Source: Plantago ovata (Eukaryota; Streptophyta; Magnoliopsida; Lamiales; Plantaginaceae). From it: DNA of 64,000 nucleotides. The stretch's first letter is position 1; every line of letters begins with the position of its first letter. Under the pieces are notes generated by a model. It was not told the DNA's origin and ran no database searches. It worked only from the letters and a program-made list of their open reading frames with translations. Made by a program: the position numbers and the translations under genes. Of this stretch, positions 1 to 10,313 are shown one piece after another. The DNA lies in assembly GCA_028274465.1 (NCBI GenBank), contig CM051458.1, forward strand, positions 22,397,566 through 22,461,565, given 5' to 3'.

Positions 1-6
1 CCATGA

Positions 7-1790
7 CCCGGAGCTGAAATAACAGCGCATGAGTTGAGAATGAAGGTTTTTGCTATGGGGCTTGGCGACAGGGCCAAGTCATGGTTGAGTTCTCTACCAG
101 CGGGTTCGCTCGACACGTGGGAAAAGGTTTTTTCAGCACTCATGGAGAAATACTTTCCTCACACCTTGACTACCGCGCTTAAGGCGCAAATCACTGGATT
201 CAAACAAGACTATGATGAGACCATCTACACCACGTTTGAGAGGTTTCAAGACCTCATGAACAAGTGCCCTCACCATGGTTTTGAGCTTTCGGATCTTGTC
301 CACCACTTCTACAGTGGACTGACCTTTGAGAACCAGCAAGTGGTGGATTTCCAATGCCGTGGCAATATTTGGGAGGAAACCGCGGAATCCGTCTGGGCGG
401 GTTTTGAAAGGCTTTCTAAGGGTTCGCAATTCGAGGATCCAAGAGCAATGGTTAGGAGACGTGGACCTGAAGCTCCACCTACTCAGGAGGCCCCTATGTA
501 TGGGGGGAATGGGGATCGATTCGAGTGCTTTACCAATAAGTTGAAACAAGTCCTCAAGAGCTCCGTTGGAACAACTATGTCAAATGAAGTTTGTCGAATA
601 TGCAAGAACTATGGGCATGGAGCTCATATGTGTAGATCGGAGCTCGCATGTGATCAGGGCAATTGGGTTCAAGGAAGCGAAGAGGAAGCTTTTGCTACGG
701 AATTTGGTACTCAAGAAGCTAGCTACGGACAAGATGGTAGGAATCCTCGAGGTGGATTTTGGAGAAGAGGGTTCCGGAAAAATCAAGGATACGCACCTGC
801 TAGCCAAACTTATGGCCCTAACCAAGACCGTAGTAAGCTTAGCTATGGTAATGATCACTGCGAAAATCTCGCTCCCAAAGAGCAACCGAAGTCGAAGACA
901 GCTCTACTCATGGAGAACTTGCAAAAAATGGTTGATCACACCCAAAGTTTTCTTAAGCGTTATGAAGAAGATTCTGAGAAGACTAGGGCGAGGCATGATC
1001 GTTTGGAAGAGAGCACTAGGCTTTCCCATCAAAAGATGCAAGAGTTGATTGATCGTGGAGCAAGTAGGGAGCAAGGGAAGTTGCCTAGCAACACTGAGAA
1101 GTCGATGTCTATTACCTTGGTGGGAGATCTTCCTGTTGAAATCACCATCAAGAAGGTTGCTAAATGTGAGCGTTGCAAGGATGCAGAACCACCACTAGCC
1201 AAGGAAGAAGAGAGGAACCTTGGTTCTGATGAGAGTGAAGAGGAGCAAGAGGATCCCGAGTCAGTCCCTGAAAGTTTCGATGTTAAGGTTGGGATTGGCG
1301 AACTTGAAGATGTTCGTGCTACACTAGATACAGGGATCTTACTCTAATGTGCTCCCAATGCATATGTTTGAGAAGAGTAGCATTGGAAAACTATCTGAGC
1401 ATAAGGCCATTGTGTAATTGGTAGATGGATCCTTTGTGAGACCCGAAGGCGTTGTGAAGAACGTATTGGTTAAAATTGGTGAAGCTTCTGTGTACACCAA
1501 CTTTGTAGTTATGCCGGCGTCTACACCTGGGATGGGGATGTTGTTCTCTTGGGGCGAACGTTCTTGACTAAGCAACGCTCCGTGATAGACATCTACCGAA
1601 GAACTTGCACCATTGAGGTGGATGGCAAGCAACATGTGTTGCGAGCCATATCTGATCCAAATATTCACTTCAATGCTTCTCACACCGTTAACTACTTTGG
1701 TCTTGCTGTCTATGTTCATTCTCATTCATAGGTTCGTGGCATGAGGAAAAGATCGATGAAGGGGAAGTCTAGTACCCTCAAAAAGAGGAA
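7..1790 (+). pseudogene. gag-protease polyprotein of TR-GAG copy A, decayed
   Basis: This is the retroelement structural polyprotein (capsid, nucleocapsid) fused to a retropepsin. The retrotransposon gag domain spans about 7-430. A CCHC zinc knuckle (C-x2-C-x4-H-x4-C, starting CRIC) lies near 592-633. A coiled-coil region follows at about 900-1050, an acidic stretch at 1200-1275, and the protease DTG triad near 1328-1336. In-frame TGA replaces an Arg codon at 4-6 compared with copies B and D. A one-base insertion right after the DTG triad ends the open frame at 1347. A further one-base loss in a G run near 1535, shared with copy B, disrupts the distal protease. Not functional as it stands. 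The family assignment is firm. Confidence 0.85.
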
Positions 1791-1837
1791 CTAGGAGCAA
1801 GAAGAAGTCGAGTCAAAGACTATAAACAATGGCGCTA

Positions 1838-1855
1838 TCCGGGAGGCAACCCGGA
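1838..1855 (+). other. Conserved post-gag hairpin
   Basis: A perfect 6-bp inverted repeat, TCCGGG and CCCGGA, surrounds the loop AGGCAA. It lies just after the gag-protease coding region. The same stem and loop occur at the same place in B (23782-23799), D (53135-53152) and E (62236-62253). Its role is unknown; a cis-acting RNA structure is the inference. Confidence 0.7.
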
Positions 1856-1859
1856 GTTT

Positions 1860-2879
1860 TTATCGCTTTATTGCATTGCATGCATTCATACATTGAACAA
1901 TTTGCCTATCTGTGAAGTTGTTCGTTTATGTGCCGTTTTGTGCTTATGTTTATGTTTGAGTGAACTTTTTCGAGTGTTTTTTATGAGTAGAATGGTTTTC
2001 TGGGATAAAAAAACTGAGTTTTTTGAAAAATTTCGTCTCCCCACCTCTGGACGTGGGGGGCGAATCACCCCACACACGGGGCGAATCGCCCCACACCATC
2101 AGCCAAGAGAAAAACGGGAGTTCCTCCCTTTTTCCTCATTTTTTCATCTTCTTCACTTTCTTACTCCCAAAATACCCAAAAACTCAAAATTCTTCAATCT
2201 TTCATAAAATCTTCAATTCTCCATCAAATTTTGTGTTTTTAGCTTCAATCGAAGCCCATTACGTGCTCTCTCTTTTCATCTGAACAAAGTTCTTCCTATT
2301 TTATTCTTTCGTCGGATCTGAGGTAATTTCATATGAACCCTAATTTTTCAAATTTGGGGTTTTTTTGATTTATGCTTCAATTGAGCTTATATGATGTATG
2401 GATTGATTGTTTGTGTGATTAGAAACGTTATTCACTATCAATTGCATGTTCAATTATGCTTGGTTTGTTGGTTTGAGGATTTTGCCTACTAGATGTCTAT
2501 GTCTCGTTTTGCATTACTTCTTTTCCTTCCATTCCATGTTTAAGGTTGTGTTTATTGATGTGATAATGATGGACATGAAGGTAGAATGCATGATTGATGA
2601 GTTTGAGGATTTATGATGCTAGATTTTTTATTACTATGGTATGATTTGAGCCTTATGATTTAAGGCTAATTGTTGTCTAGCAAGAGTTTAATGTGATATG
2701 TTACATGTCTTAGATATGTTGGTGTGTTGCATTTTAGTTCCAGAAGTGGCTAGATTAGACATGGAGGTTTTGAGGAGTGCGATTGTTGATGTTATCACTC
2801 GTGTGTTTCACTCTTGCATTTGCATATGCATAAATCTGTTTTTTGTCATACAAGATACTAATTACTGCTTGTAGGAACC
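1860..2879 (+). promoter_or_regulatory. Leader module of the second ORF: palindromes, 5' leader, probable intron
   Basis: No protein is supported here. Near 2053-2092 lie GC-rich palindromes (arms GGGGCG and CGCCCC around AAT at 2078-2092) of the kind found upstream of the LTR TATA box. A pyrimidine-rich leader follows at about 2115-2320. A probable 5'-UTR intron runs from 2323 (GTAATT donor) to 2874 (TTGTAG acceptor), with a consensus branch point TACTAAT at 2856-2862, and the ORF's ATG is at 2880. Copies D and E lack the whole module. Copy B keeps only the branch point and acceptor. The module therefore looks like a separate expression cassette, but transcription is not shown by sequence alone. 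Confidence 0.5.
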
Positions 2880-4215
2880 ATGCCTCCACGAGACAAGAAG
2901 AAAGCTGGCTCGTTTAAGAGCACGAAGGGTAAGGGTGCAGCTTCAAGCTCCCAACCTTCCCATGAGTTATTCGAGTTGTCTCTTGCTGCAATTGACGTCG
3001 GTCAGAGGCTCCAAGCGGAGCTTTCTCAAGGTTGGCGATCAACTATTTCGGATAGAAGGATCGAAATTCCAGATGGACTTGCTAACAGGCCAGTATACAG
3101 GGTGCTCTCTCGTCTGGCAAGAAAGAGGAATTGGGATTGGTTTACTTCCAACCGATTCAAGGGGTACGATACGAGCCTCGTCCATGAGTTTTATGCTGCG
3201 TACACGGATCTTGAAGAGAAGGAGGGGGTACTCGTTAGAGGCGTGATTGTGCCATGGACGCCGGCCTCAATTTCTCAATTTATCCATTTTGGGGAACGGG
3301 AGTTCACCGGAAGTAACCATTCCTACGTGTATTCGAGGGCTACTATGGGAATTGGAAATGACATCATAGATGTGATTTGCAACAGGGAATATGTGTATCC
3401 AGATACCGGGGCACAACCTGGACGGATCCATCAGAGTGACCTTAGTATCGAGGCTAAGGTGGTTATGAAATTTTGTATTTTCAACTTGATCCCTAGAATG
3501 AATGACTCGTGGATACAGCCGAATTATGCTGAGATCCTCTACTGCTTGTTGGGGAAGCATCGTATAGACATCGGTCAGATCATGTACGCAGAATATGAGC
3601 GTCATTGGGAGAAGAAAAAGAAGCCCTTCATTTTTCCGAGCTTCATCACAGCATATTGCAAATATCACGGGGTCGAGGACATTGATGAGGGGGATTGTGA
3701 GGTCGCTTCCCTTTCCCCTTCAACTATTGGTGTGCAACTGAGTAGGTATCGTATGAAGAACCCCACGGCTGCTGCTGCTGATGTTGAAGCTTCCCTCCAA
3801 CAGACTGATTCTGATGATGATAATGATGAGGAGGAGGATGAGGATTCCATGGAAGCTGACGATGGCCGAGTTCCTATCCCTGATATTCCTTCTGTCCGTA
3901 GAGCGCCACATGCACCGCCTCGAGTACCGCATGGGTCTCAAGGTATTGACTTCTCTGATTTTCGGGCCCACTTCGATGCTAGTGTTGCAGCCTTGACCAC
4001 TTCTGTCCTAGGGTTGCAACATAACCTTGATGGACACATTGCCCAACTGCAACCGCGATTGGGAAATAGCTGAGGAGCATCGCCGGAATGAGAGGGAGAT
4101 AATGTGGGAGCAGCAACAGCTCATCCGTCAGCAACAGGAGGCTCTACAGCAGTCCAATGATCTCCTCTCTGACATGTGGAGGGACTATTATGGGGATTAC
4201 GATCCCGATAATTAG
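2880..4215 (+). pseudogene. Second ORF: putative plant transposon protein (PF20167-like), one frameshift
   Basis: The open frame 2880-4073 encodes 397 residues. It has a Lys/Ser-rich N-terminus (about 1-25). Residues about 70-270 follow the pattern of the 'putative plant transposon protein' domain: WDWF, then HEFYAAY, VRGVIVPWTPASISQF, a segment ending in FNLIPRM, and FPSFITAYC. An Asp/Glu run lies at about 309-328. A frameshift near 4055-4073 moves the coding into the +1 frame, where a Gln/Glu-rich helical tail continues to the stop at 4213-4215. The full product would be about 445 residues. The family's biochemical function is unknown; it is often found in plant LTR elements. The start is supported by the upstream splice acceptor. 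The domain call is from memory of the pattern, not a search. Confidence 0.65.
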
Positions 4216-5764
4216 TATTTTCACATGACCATTCTTGTATACTCAGCCGACCGAGGCCAAACCGTTCGGTAACATCTAGTATCACTTTTTATTTACTCAT
4301 TCTCTTTTGCTAGGGACTAGCTTAAGTTTCATGAGGGGGATGGGATGTGAACCATGATGTTAAGTATTGTTTGGCTTTATGATGTTGAGTATGGTATCTT
4401 GTATTTTGTTTACATTTGCATGTTTACCGCTTTCTTAGTATTTAGTTGCATACACTACATTCATCCTAGTATAGTCTTGCATGTTTTATGTGGAGTTTAT
4501 TGCCAAATTTTTTGAACTTTTTTATTGGGTAGATTAACTAGTTATGACCTTTGATCATATGTTTCATCTCTATGAATTTGTTTGAGGTTTTTCTCGCTTG
4601 GCTTGTCACATTTATGTTTGCACTTAGTTAAGCTTGGTAGTCTCGACATCACTTAGTGGTGTTTTCTCTACTGCGGTTCACGAAGGCCTTTATAATAGGA
4701 TGATGCATGTTAGGATCTTATGGTTGTTTTCCGAGTAATTATGTACCTAAGAGGCAACAAGTCTTCACCTTGCTTTGAGATTGCTAAATGCCTAGGAAGG
4801 AGGTAGTGTAAGATTGTGTGATCCTTTGTTTGCAACCTATTCTTTCGAATAGGTTTGGGGAGGGGGTTACGCTATCATTAGACTTGTTTTTCGATTTAAG
4901 TGTGTGTTGTGAGTTTGTTTTCCTTTTTCGTAAAGTTTGTGCCTCAACCTATTCTTTCGAATAGGTTTGGGGAGTTCGTTTGTGAGTCATTGTAATTTAT
5001 TTTTCGTTGTGCTACTGCTGGCTATAAAAAAGAAAAGAAACAAAATCGAAAAAAAAGAAGAAAAAATTCCAGGAAAAAGAAAAAAATCTGGAAAAGAAAA
5101 AAAAGAAAAAAAAAGAAAAGACCCCAAAAAAGCAAGGAAGGGTCCAAAAAAACCCAAAAAGCAGTTTAGCAAAGTGTTTGTCTCGTTTTTCAATTCTTAT
5201 AATGTTCGTAATCGAGTTGTAATTTTTTGTCTTTTATTTGTTTGAGTGTCATCTACTCTAGACCACCCTCGTCCTGCCATTCATGAAGTGGTGAATAGTT
5301 TAAGGCTTTGCTTGAGAGATGGGAAGAATAGGGGAGTGTTATCTTTTTTAGGGAACCCTCCTTCGTTTGATGAGAGCCAGTATTGGTTCGACCTCTTTGA
5401 GGAAAAGTCTTAACTTGGTGAACAACAGTAAGTCCTCAGTTTCATAGGCACGGGACAACCATTCGTATTTTAACATGTTTCATTACGTCGTCACTGACTA
5501 GGTCCAGGTAGAGAATGTTACGACAGACTATCTTGTTTGACATAAGTGCATATGTGATTGTGTATGAGTCAATCGAGGCATTCTTCAACCAATATCCATG
5601 TTATGATTTGTATGGTCTTCGTTCATGAGTTTTTGATAGATTCAATAGAATAATAGTTCATTTCATTTGGTATGAGACTCCATTTTTTTTTGTGTTGCAT
5701 TGTTTTTTGCATTAGAGTCTAGCTTAGTTGCTTGAGGACAAGCAAAGGTTCGGTTTGGGGAGTT
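4216..5764 (+). other. 3' non-coding region of copy A with polypurine tract
   Basis: No gene is supported in this 1.5-kb stretch. It holds two identical hairpins (4834-4855, 4946-4967), an A/G-rich tract (about 5026-5166), and at its end the polypurine tract GGTTTGGGGAGTT (5752-5764) abutting the LTR. From about 4400 onward it aligns by eye with the equivalent regions of C, D and E, so it is the shared 3' backbone of the family. Confidence 0.7.
4834..4967 (+). other. Twin hairpins, conserved in the family
   Basis: Two perfect 9-bp stems, AACCTATTC pairing with GAATAGGTT around a TTTC loop, lie at 4834-4855 and 4946-4967. The same pair occurs in C (11117-11138, 11232-11253), D (52406-52427, 52519-52540) and E (61444-61465, 61558-61579). 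Function unknown. Confidence 0.75.
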
Positions 5765-6914
5765 TGATGAACGTGTATTTTACACTTTCATTCGAGTCTT
5801 TTTTCACCTATTTAGCTATCCTCTATGTTAATTTAGCTATAGTTTAGTGCATTTTATTAGAATAGTGTCACGTTTCCCTTTAGTTTGCATTTTTCAGGTT
5901 TTAGGTGAAAAATGTGATTTTCCGGGCAATTATATTGAAGAGAACGAAAAATCGGTGTTTCGTGGTCATCCGTGGTGTATCTAGAAGGTTCCGGACGAGA
6001 TTTGAGGTCTAGGGGTCGAGTTTCAAGACTTAAAGGTCACTAGAAGGCAAAATCCGAGTCCGAAAAGGAAAAGAAGACAAAAAACGCATTCCTCGCCGAC
6101 TGGAGATCCCGGGCGGTTCGCCCGGGATATGGGGCGGTTCGCCCCACGCGTTCCGAACTCCTATATATAGTTGCAAGTTTCTCTACGTTTTTCATACTTT
6201 CTCAGACCTTTTTTCATACCTTTCACATTAGTTTTAGATAGGAATTCTCCAGAGCCTGTTCTGGGAATTCTTAGCATAGGAGACTATTTTTCTTATCAAT
6301 TTGGACCTTGTGAGTTCGCGATTCTTCGGAGATTGACAACCTTCGTCGGTAACATTGTATCTCACAATTTTTCTATTTATATTTATATCTTTCAACATGT
6401 TTTCATTCAATCTTGCTTTGGTTTTGTTGATTACATGACATCTATGAGTAGCTAAATCTATCGTTGGTGATAGTATGTGATTTCTTAGCTAGGGTTCTTA
6501 ATTATGCATGATGGCTGTAATGCGAATCAGACTTTGAGTTATTGCTTTATTTCTTTGATCTATCTAAGCCCTCTATCTTCGTAGTGTTGAATTGAACGGA
6601 ACACATTGGACAATTCATGATCTTAGATTTCTATGCAAAACGATCGGGTACTTCATGCATGATTATTAACCTGCTATGCTTTGAATGATCACACTATCAC
6701 TAACTTCAATTATCTTTGATAAGAAAAATCTATGATAAGTCGTTGTTGATTTTATAGTTTAATTTAAATTAGATAAAGCTAGTTATAGTCCTTAGAGATC
6801 GACACTCGATGTTATTTTACTGCTACACTACGGTTTTCGTTGTAGTTGTGAATTGCCTTTGGCTAAAAACAAATTTATTTGAATAATTGAGTCTGACAAA
6901 CTTTCGGTTCATCA
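5765..6914 (+). repeat. 3' LTR of TR-GAG copy A
   Basis: The 1150-bp repeat begins TGATGAACGTG after the polypurine tract and ends GGTTCATCA. U3 carries palindromes (6106-6146) and a TATA box (6161-6170). The end matches the other LTR copies of the family: a conserved TTTGGCTAAA segment, then AAATTTATTTGA. The long apparent ORFs inside are not genes. Confidence 0.85.
6106..6170 (+). promoter_or_regulatory. LTR promoter: two GC palindromes plus TATA box
   Basis: A perfect 10-bp-arm palindrome (ATCCCGGGCG / CGCCCGGGAT, loop GTT, 6106-6128) is followed by TGGGGCG / CGCCCCA (loop GTT, 6130-6146), and then CTATATATAG at 6161-6170. This arrangement recurs in every LTR copy of the family, with different arm sequences. 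Confidence 0.7.
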
Positions 6915-7730
6915 ACAGAGAGAGAGAGAGAGAGAGAGAGCTTGAGTTGTGAAGTTGGGAGAAGGTGGGGAGGTTTTGTTTAAAAAATATTAAACTAACC
7001 TTGGTAAGGGCATGTTTAGATCTGTGGGAAAGGTAAGGCACACTTGCATAACTGGCAAGATCTTCCAAAAAATGTTTTGGTATTCTCCAAGTTTATATCT
7101 GTAAAAAGGTTAGAAACCAAAGCACAAGATATATGGTATACCAAAAATATGAAAATCAATTTTAGAAAAGATTCAAGATCAAGATAGAAAAATAAACTTT
7201 AGGAATTAAACTAATGGAACATCTTTGTATAGAGAAATTAACTTAGCTAGTCAATTTAACTAAAAAACAGAACAAGATCCTATATAATCCTCAATGCATA
7301 TGTGCACTCCCCCTTAATGCAGACCTACATGTAACCACCACCTAGACACAACGCAGAGAGTTTACCTAGACTAAAACAAATATCCAAAAACACATTAACA
7401 AAAATTGTAAATAACATAATTTCGCAAGACAGTCCAGAGGTGTTGGGTAAGGTGTTGTTCAACCTCCTGATCAACAGTCGATCAAAAAACTCAGTAATCA
7501 TCAAAAGCCTCACCTGTATTTTTCCCTTTTGAATTTTTTAAAACGTTTGAAACAAGTTGTTCTCTGGTCTTTGTTTAAATCTCAGTGCAATGTCCATGGG
7601 CGAGTTTGCAAAAATATTTTTTTAAATGTTGTTCATATGAAATGCAGCTTGTTGCTTTTGTTTCTTTCCAAACCTTCATAGACTTGAGACCCAAAGATTG
7701 CCAGAAAACCTGAGACAAGTTTTTATAGTA
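6915..7730. other. Unassigned intergenic sequence with (AG)n microsatellite
   Basis: A perfect AG dinucleotide run occupies about 6917-6940. The rest is AT-rich and shows no repeat ends, retroelement motif or convincing coding frame. The only open frame of note, on the minus strand at 7325-7513, is 62 codons and not recognisable. It could be host intergenic or intronic DNA. Confidence 0.5.
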
Positions 7731-8239
7731 TGTATGTCCTAGAGACAACCTTTATTAAGGGAAAATGTACTATTACACAGTCAACGTAATATATTACATG
7801 TTTGTTTATCCATGTTTGTGTATACATATATATTTATATATTACACCAGGCATACATCATGTTATATCTTTATCTGGTTGGTCTGTATAGATATCAAACA
7901 TGTCCCCAGTGGATAGATGACTGATCACATAATTAGTGGGAACTATGTGAATTATCATCTGTCCCAAATTCTCCCTAGTCGAAGCGACTAGTATGCGTGG
8001 AGGTTATACTTGTTAGAGCAAGTGTGAGTCGATCCCACGACCACGGAACGGATCGTTAAACGAATCCATGATGTTCCCATAACTGCGCATAGTTGTTCGA
8101 AGAGGATTCGAACAATGGAAGTACCCACCGGATACTCCCATCGATGTATACTCTACACCAAGGTGTCTATGGAAACCGGAGTTGTCGAAGTGATGGCATT
8201 CGTCCTCTAACTCTATGGACTTTATCATCACATTTGTTG

Positions 8240-8368
8240 GGCTATTGATAATGCCAGAGCTGAAATTACTATTGCCAGAGCAATTTACCTTTTATATTCA
8301 CTAATCATTCCTAAAACTGCACAAATTGCTTTGGCATTAATATTTTAGCTCTGGCATTATCACTAGCC
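8240..8368. mobile_element. Mutator-like MITE (129 bp)
   Basis: Terminal inverted repeats of about 22 bp (GGCTATTGATAATGCCAGAG against GGCTAGTGATAATGCCAGAG) differ at one position. The element is flanked by a perfect 9-bp duplication CATTTGTTG at 8231-8239 and 8369-8377. A 9-bp duplication and GG..CC ends fit Mutator-like elements. It has no coding capacity. Confidence 0.85.
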
Positions 8369-9118
8369 CATTTGTTGCCCCATGTCTTTTGTTGGAATCC
8401 AATGCCCGCTCTGAATAAGCAACTGGCTACGGCCCTTCTGGGATCATGGCTATATTACAAATGTGGATGATAAGTGTTCCTGAAAGGATTCATCTCTCAT
8501 GTGTAGCATTGGAGAGAACTGCACAAGTCAATCATAGTTGTGTTGATAAATTGCTGGCCAGCGTATGGATATATTTATGAATGGTCATAAGATATATCGC
8601 ATTAACCAAGCAACTCACTGAAGTCACCAAGAGTGTATTATTGGGATAGACACATCATCGATCCTAGATACATTCGAGTCAGTCAGATGAAAGGACCTTA
8701 CCATAGCCGCACTGAGTGCAATAGGCTTCAACAACGAAAGGTAGCTTTGAGAAACCTTTTAAACGTCCTCATGTATTAATATTGCAAATGGGACCGCCTA
8801 GGAATCCCATGACGCCTAGTAATGTTACTATCTTAATACACTGAGGCCCTATGGGTCACACTATGTGGTGATTCAGCTTATCCGCATGACTATATGATTG
8901 GGATTATAATTAATTAAAATTGATTATAAATAGTTATGGCACAATTAATATTATGAGAATATTAATTGAATTAATTGTATTTATGAGAATACAATTAAAG
9001 ATTATATTTTAAGAAATATAATTGAGGTTGGAATTAAAAGGATATATTAATTTTATTAATATATGCACATGGGAAAAATCTAATTAGATTTAGAATTGCC
9101 ATATACTTGAATGTGGGT

Positions 9119-10313
9119 TGATGAACGAGATTGTCAGACTCAATTAATCAAATAAATTTGTTTTTAGCCAAAGGCAACCCACAACTACAACGAAAACCAA
9201 GGCACATAGTGTAGAAGTAAGATAACCTCGAGTGTCGATCTCTAAGGACTATAACTAGCTTTATCTAATTTAACTTAAACTATAAATCAGGAGTCAAGCA
9301 AAGCACAAATTTTTCTTATCAATATAATGGAAGTTAGTGATAGTATGATCATTCAAAGCAACCGGTAATAATCATGCATGAAGTACTTGAAGTTTGTATA
9401 GAAATCTATGGTCGTGAATTGTCCTGTGTTCCTTTCAATTCAACACTACGAAGATAGATCAAAGAAATAAAACAATAAATCAAGTCTTAAACGCGCGAAG
9501 CCACTCATGCACAATTAAGAACCCTAGCTAAGAAATCACATACTATCACCAACGATAGATTTATCTACTCATAGATAAATTGCAATCAACAAGAATCAAA
9601 GCAAGATTGAATGAAAACATGTTGAATGAAATAAATAAAAGCAGAAAAATCGTGAGATACAAGTTACCAACGAAGGTTGTCAATCTCCGATTAATTGCTA
9701 ACTCACAAGCAAGGATCGAGAATCAAAGATGTCCAATCTCTATGCTTAAACTTCCAAATCAATAAGAAAAAGAGTCTTCTATGCTAATAATTCCCAAAAC
9801 AAGCTCTGGAGAATTTGTCTCTCAAAATAAGGTGAAAAGGTATGAAAAACGAACAAAATCGGCAAAACATATATATAGTTGCGATATCTCCTCGGGCGAA
9901 CCGCCCCCGGTGCCAGGCGAATCGCCTGGCACCAGGCGAATCGCCCGGCATCCTGGGCGAACTGCCCCGGATCGACAGAGTCGTTGGACAGCGAGTTTTT
10001 GAGTTGGTTTCCTTTTTGGACTCGATTTTGCCTTCTAGTGACCTTTAAGCCTTGAAACTCGTCCCCTAGGCCTCAAATCTCATCCGAAACCTTCTAGATA
10101 CACCACGAATGTCCTCGAAACACCAAACCTTCGTCCTCTTCATCAATATTCCCCATAAAAATACGTTTTTTACCTAAAACCTGAAAAATGCAAAGAAAAG
10201 GGAAACGTGACACTATTCTAATAAAATGCACTAAAATATAAGCTAAATTAACCTAGAGGATAGCTAAATTGGTGAAAAAGACTCGAATGAAAGTGTAAAA
10301 TACACGTTCATCA
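9119..10313 (-). repeat. 3' LTR of copy C
   Basis: The LTR is 1195 bp on the minus strand. The polypurine tract complement AACTCTCCAAACCGAACC follows at 10314. It differs from the 5' LTR (13374-14560) in small indels and substitutions, including the GC palindrome block. Confidence 0.9.
9893..9971 (-). promoter_or_regulatory. GC palindrome block of the copy C LTR
   Basis: The clearest unit is TGCCAGGCG / CGCCTGGCA with loop AAT (9911-9931, perfect 9-bp arms), flanked by partial units. The TATA-like run near 9871-9877 lies just downstream on the minus strand. Confidence 0.65.

Larger units (their letters stand above)
1..6914 (+). mobile_element. TR-GAG non-autonomous LTR element, copy A (5' end outside window)
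   Basis: The plus-strand order is gag, aspartic protease, a second ORF, 3' non-coding region, polypurine tract and 3' LTR. No reverse transcriptase, RNase H or integrase motif is seen in any frame between the gag and the LTR. This matches the known class of terminal-repeat retrotransposons carrying only gag (TR-GAG), which borrow the enzymes of a Gypsy-type partner. The 5' LTR and primer binding site lie before the window, so the target-site duplication cannot be checked. Copies B, C, D and E are relatives; A and B share the second ORF and one protease frameshift. Confidence 0.85.

Noticed and set aside
1893-2283. Overlapping small ORFs in the leader of copy A
   Set aside because: They read through GC palindromes and a pyrimidine-rich leader, with no motif and no conservation in the other copies.
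4937-5245. Lys/Arg-rich 102-codon ORF
   Set aside because: It is the translation of the conserved purine tract. The tract is kept as DNA composition with indels among copies, not as a reading frame.
7325-7513. 62-codon minus-strand ORF as a host gene
   Set aside because: Short, no recognisable domain, no splice or promoter support. Left as unassigned sequence.
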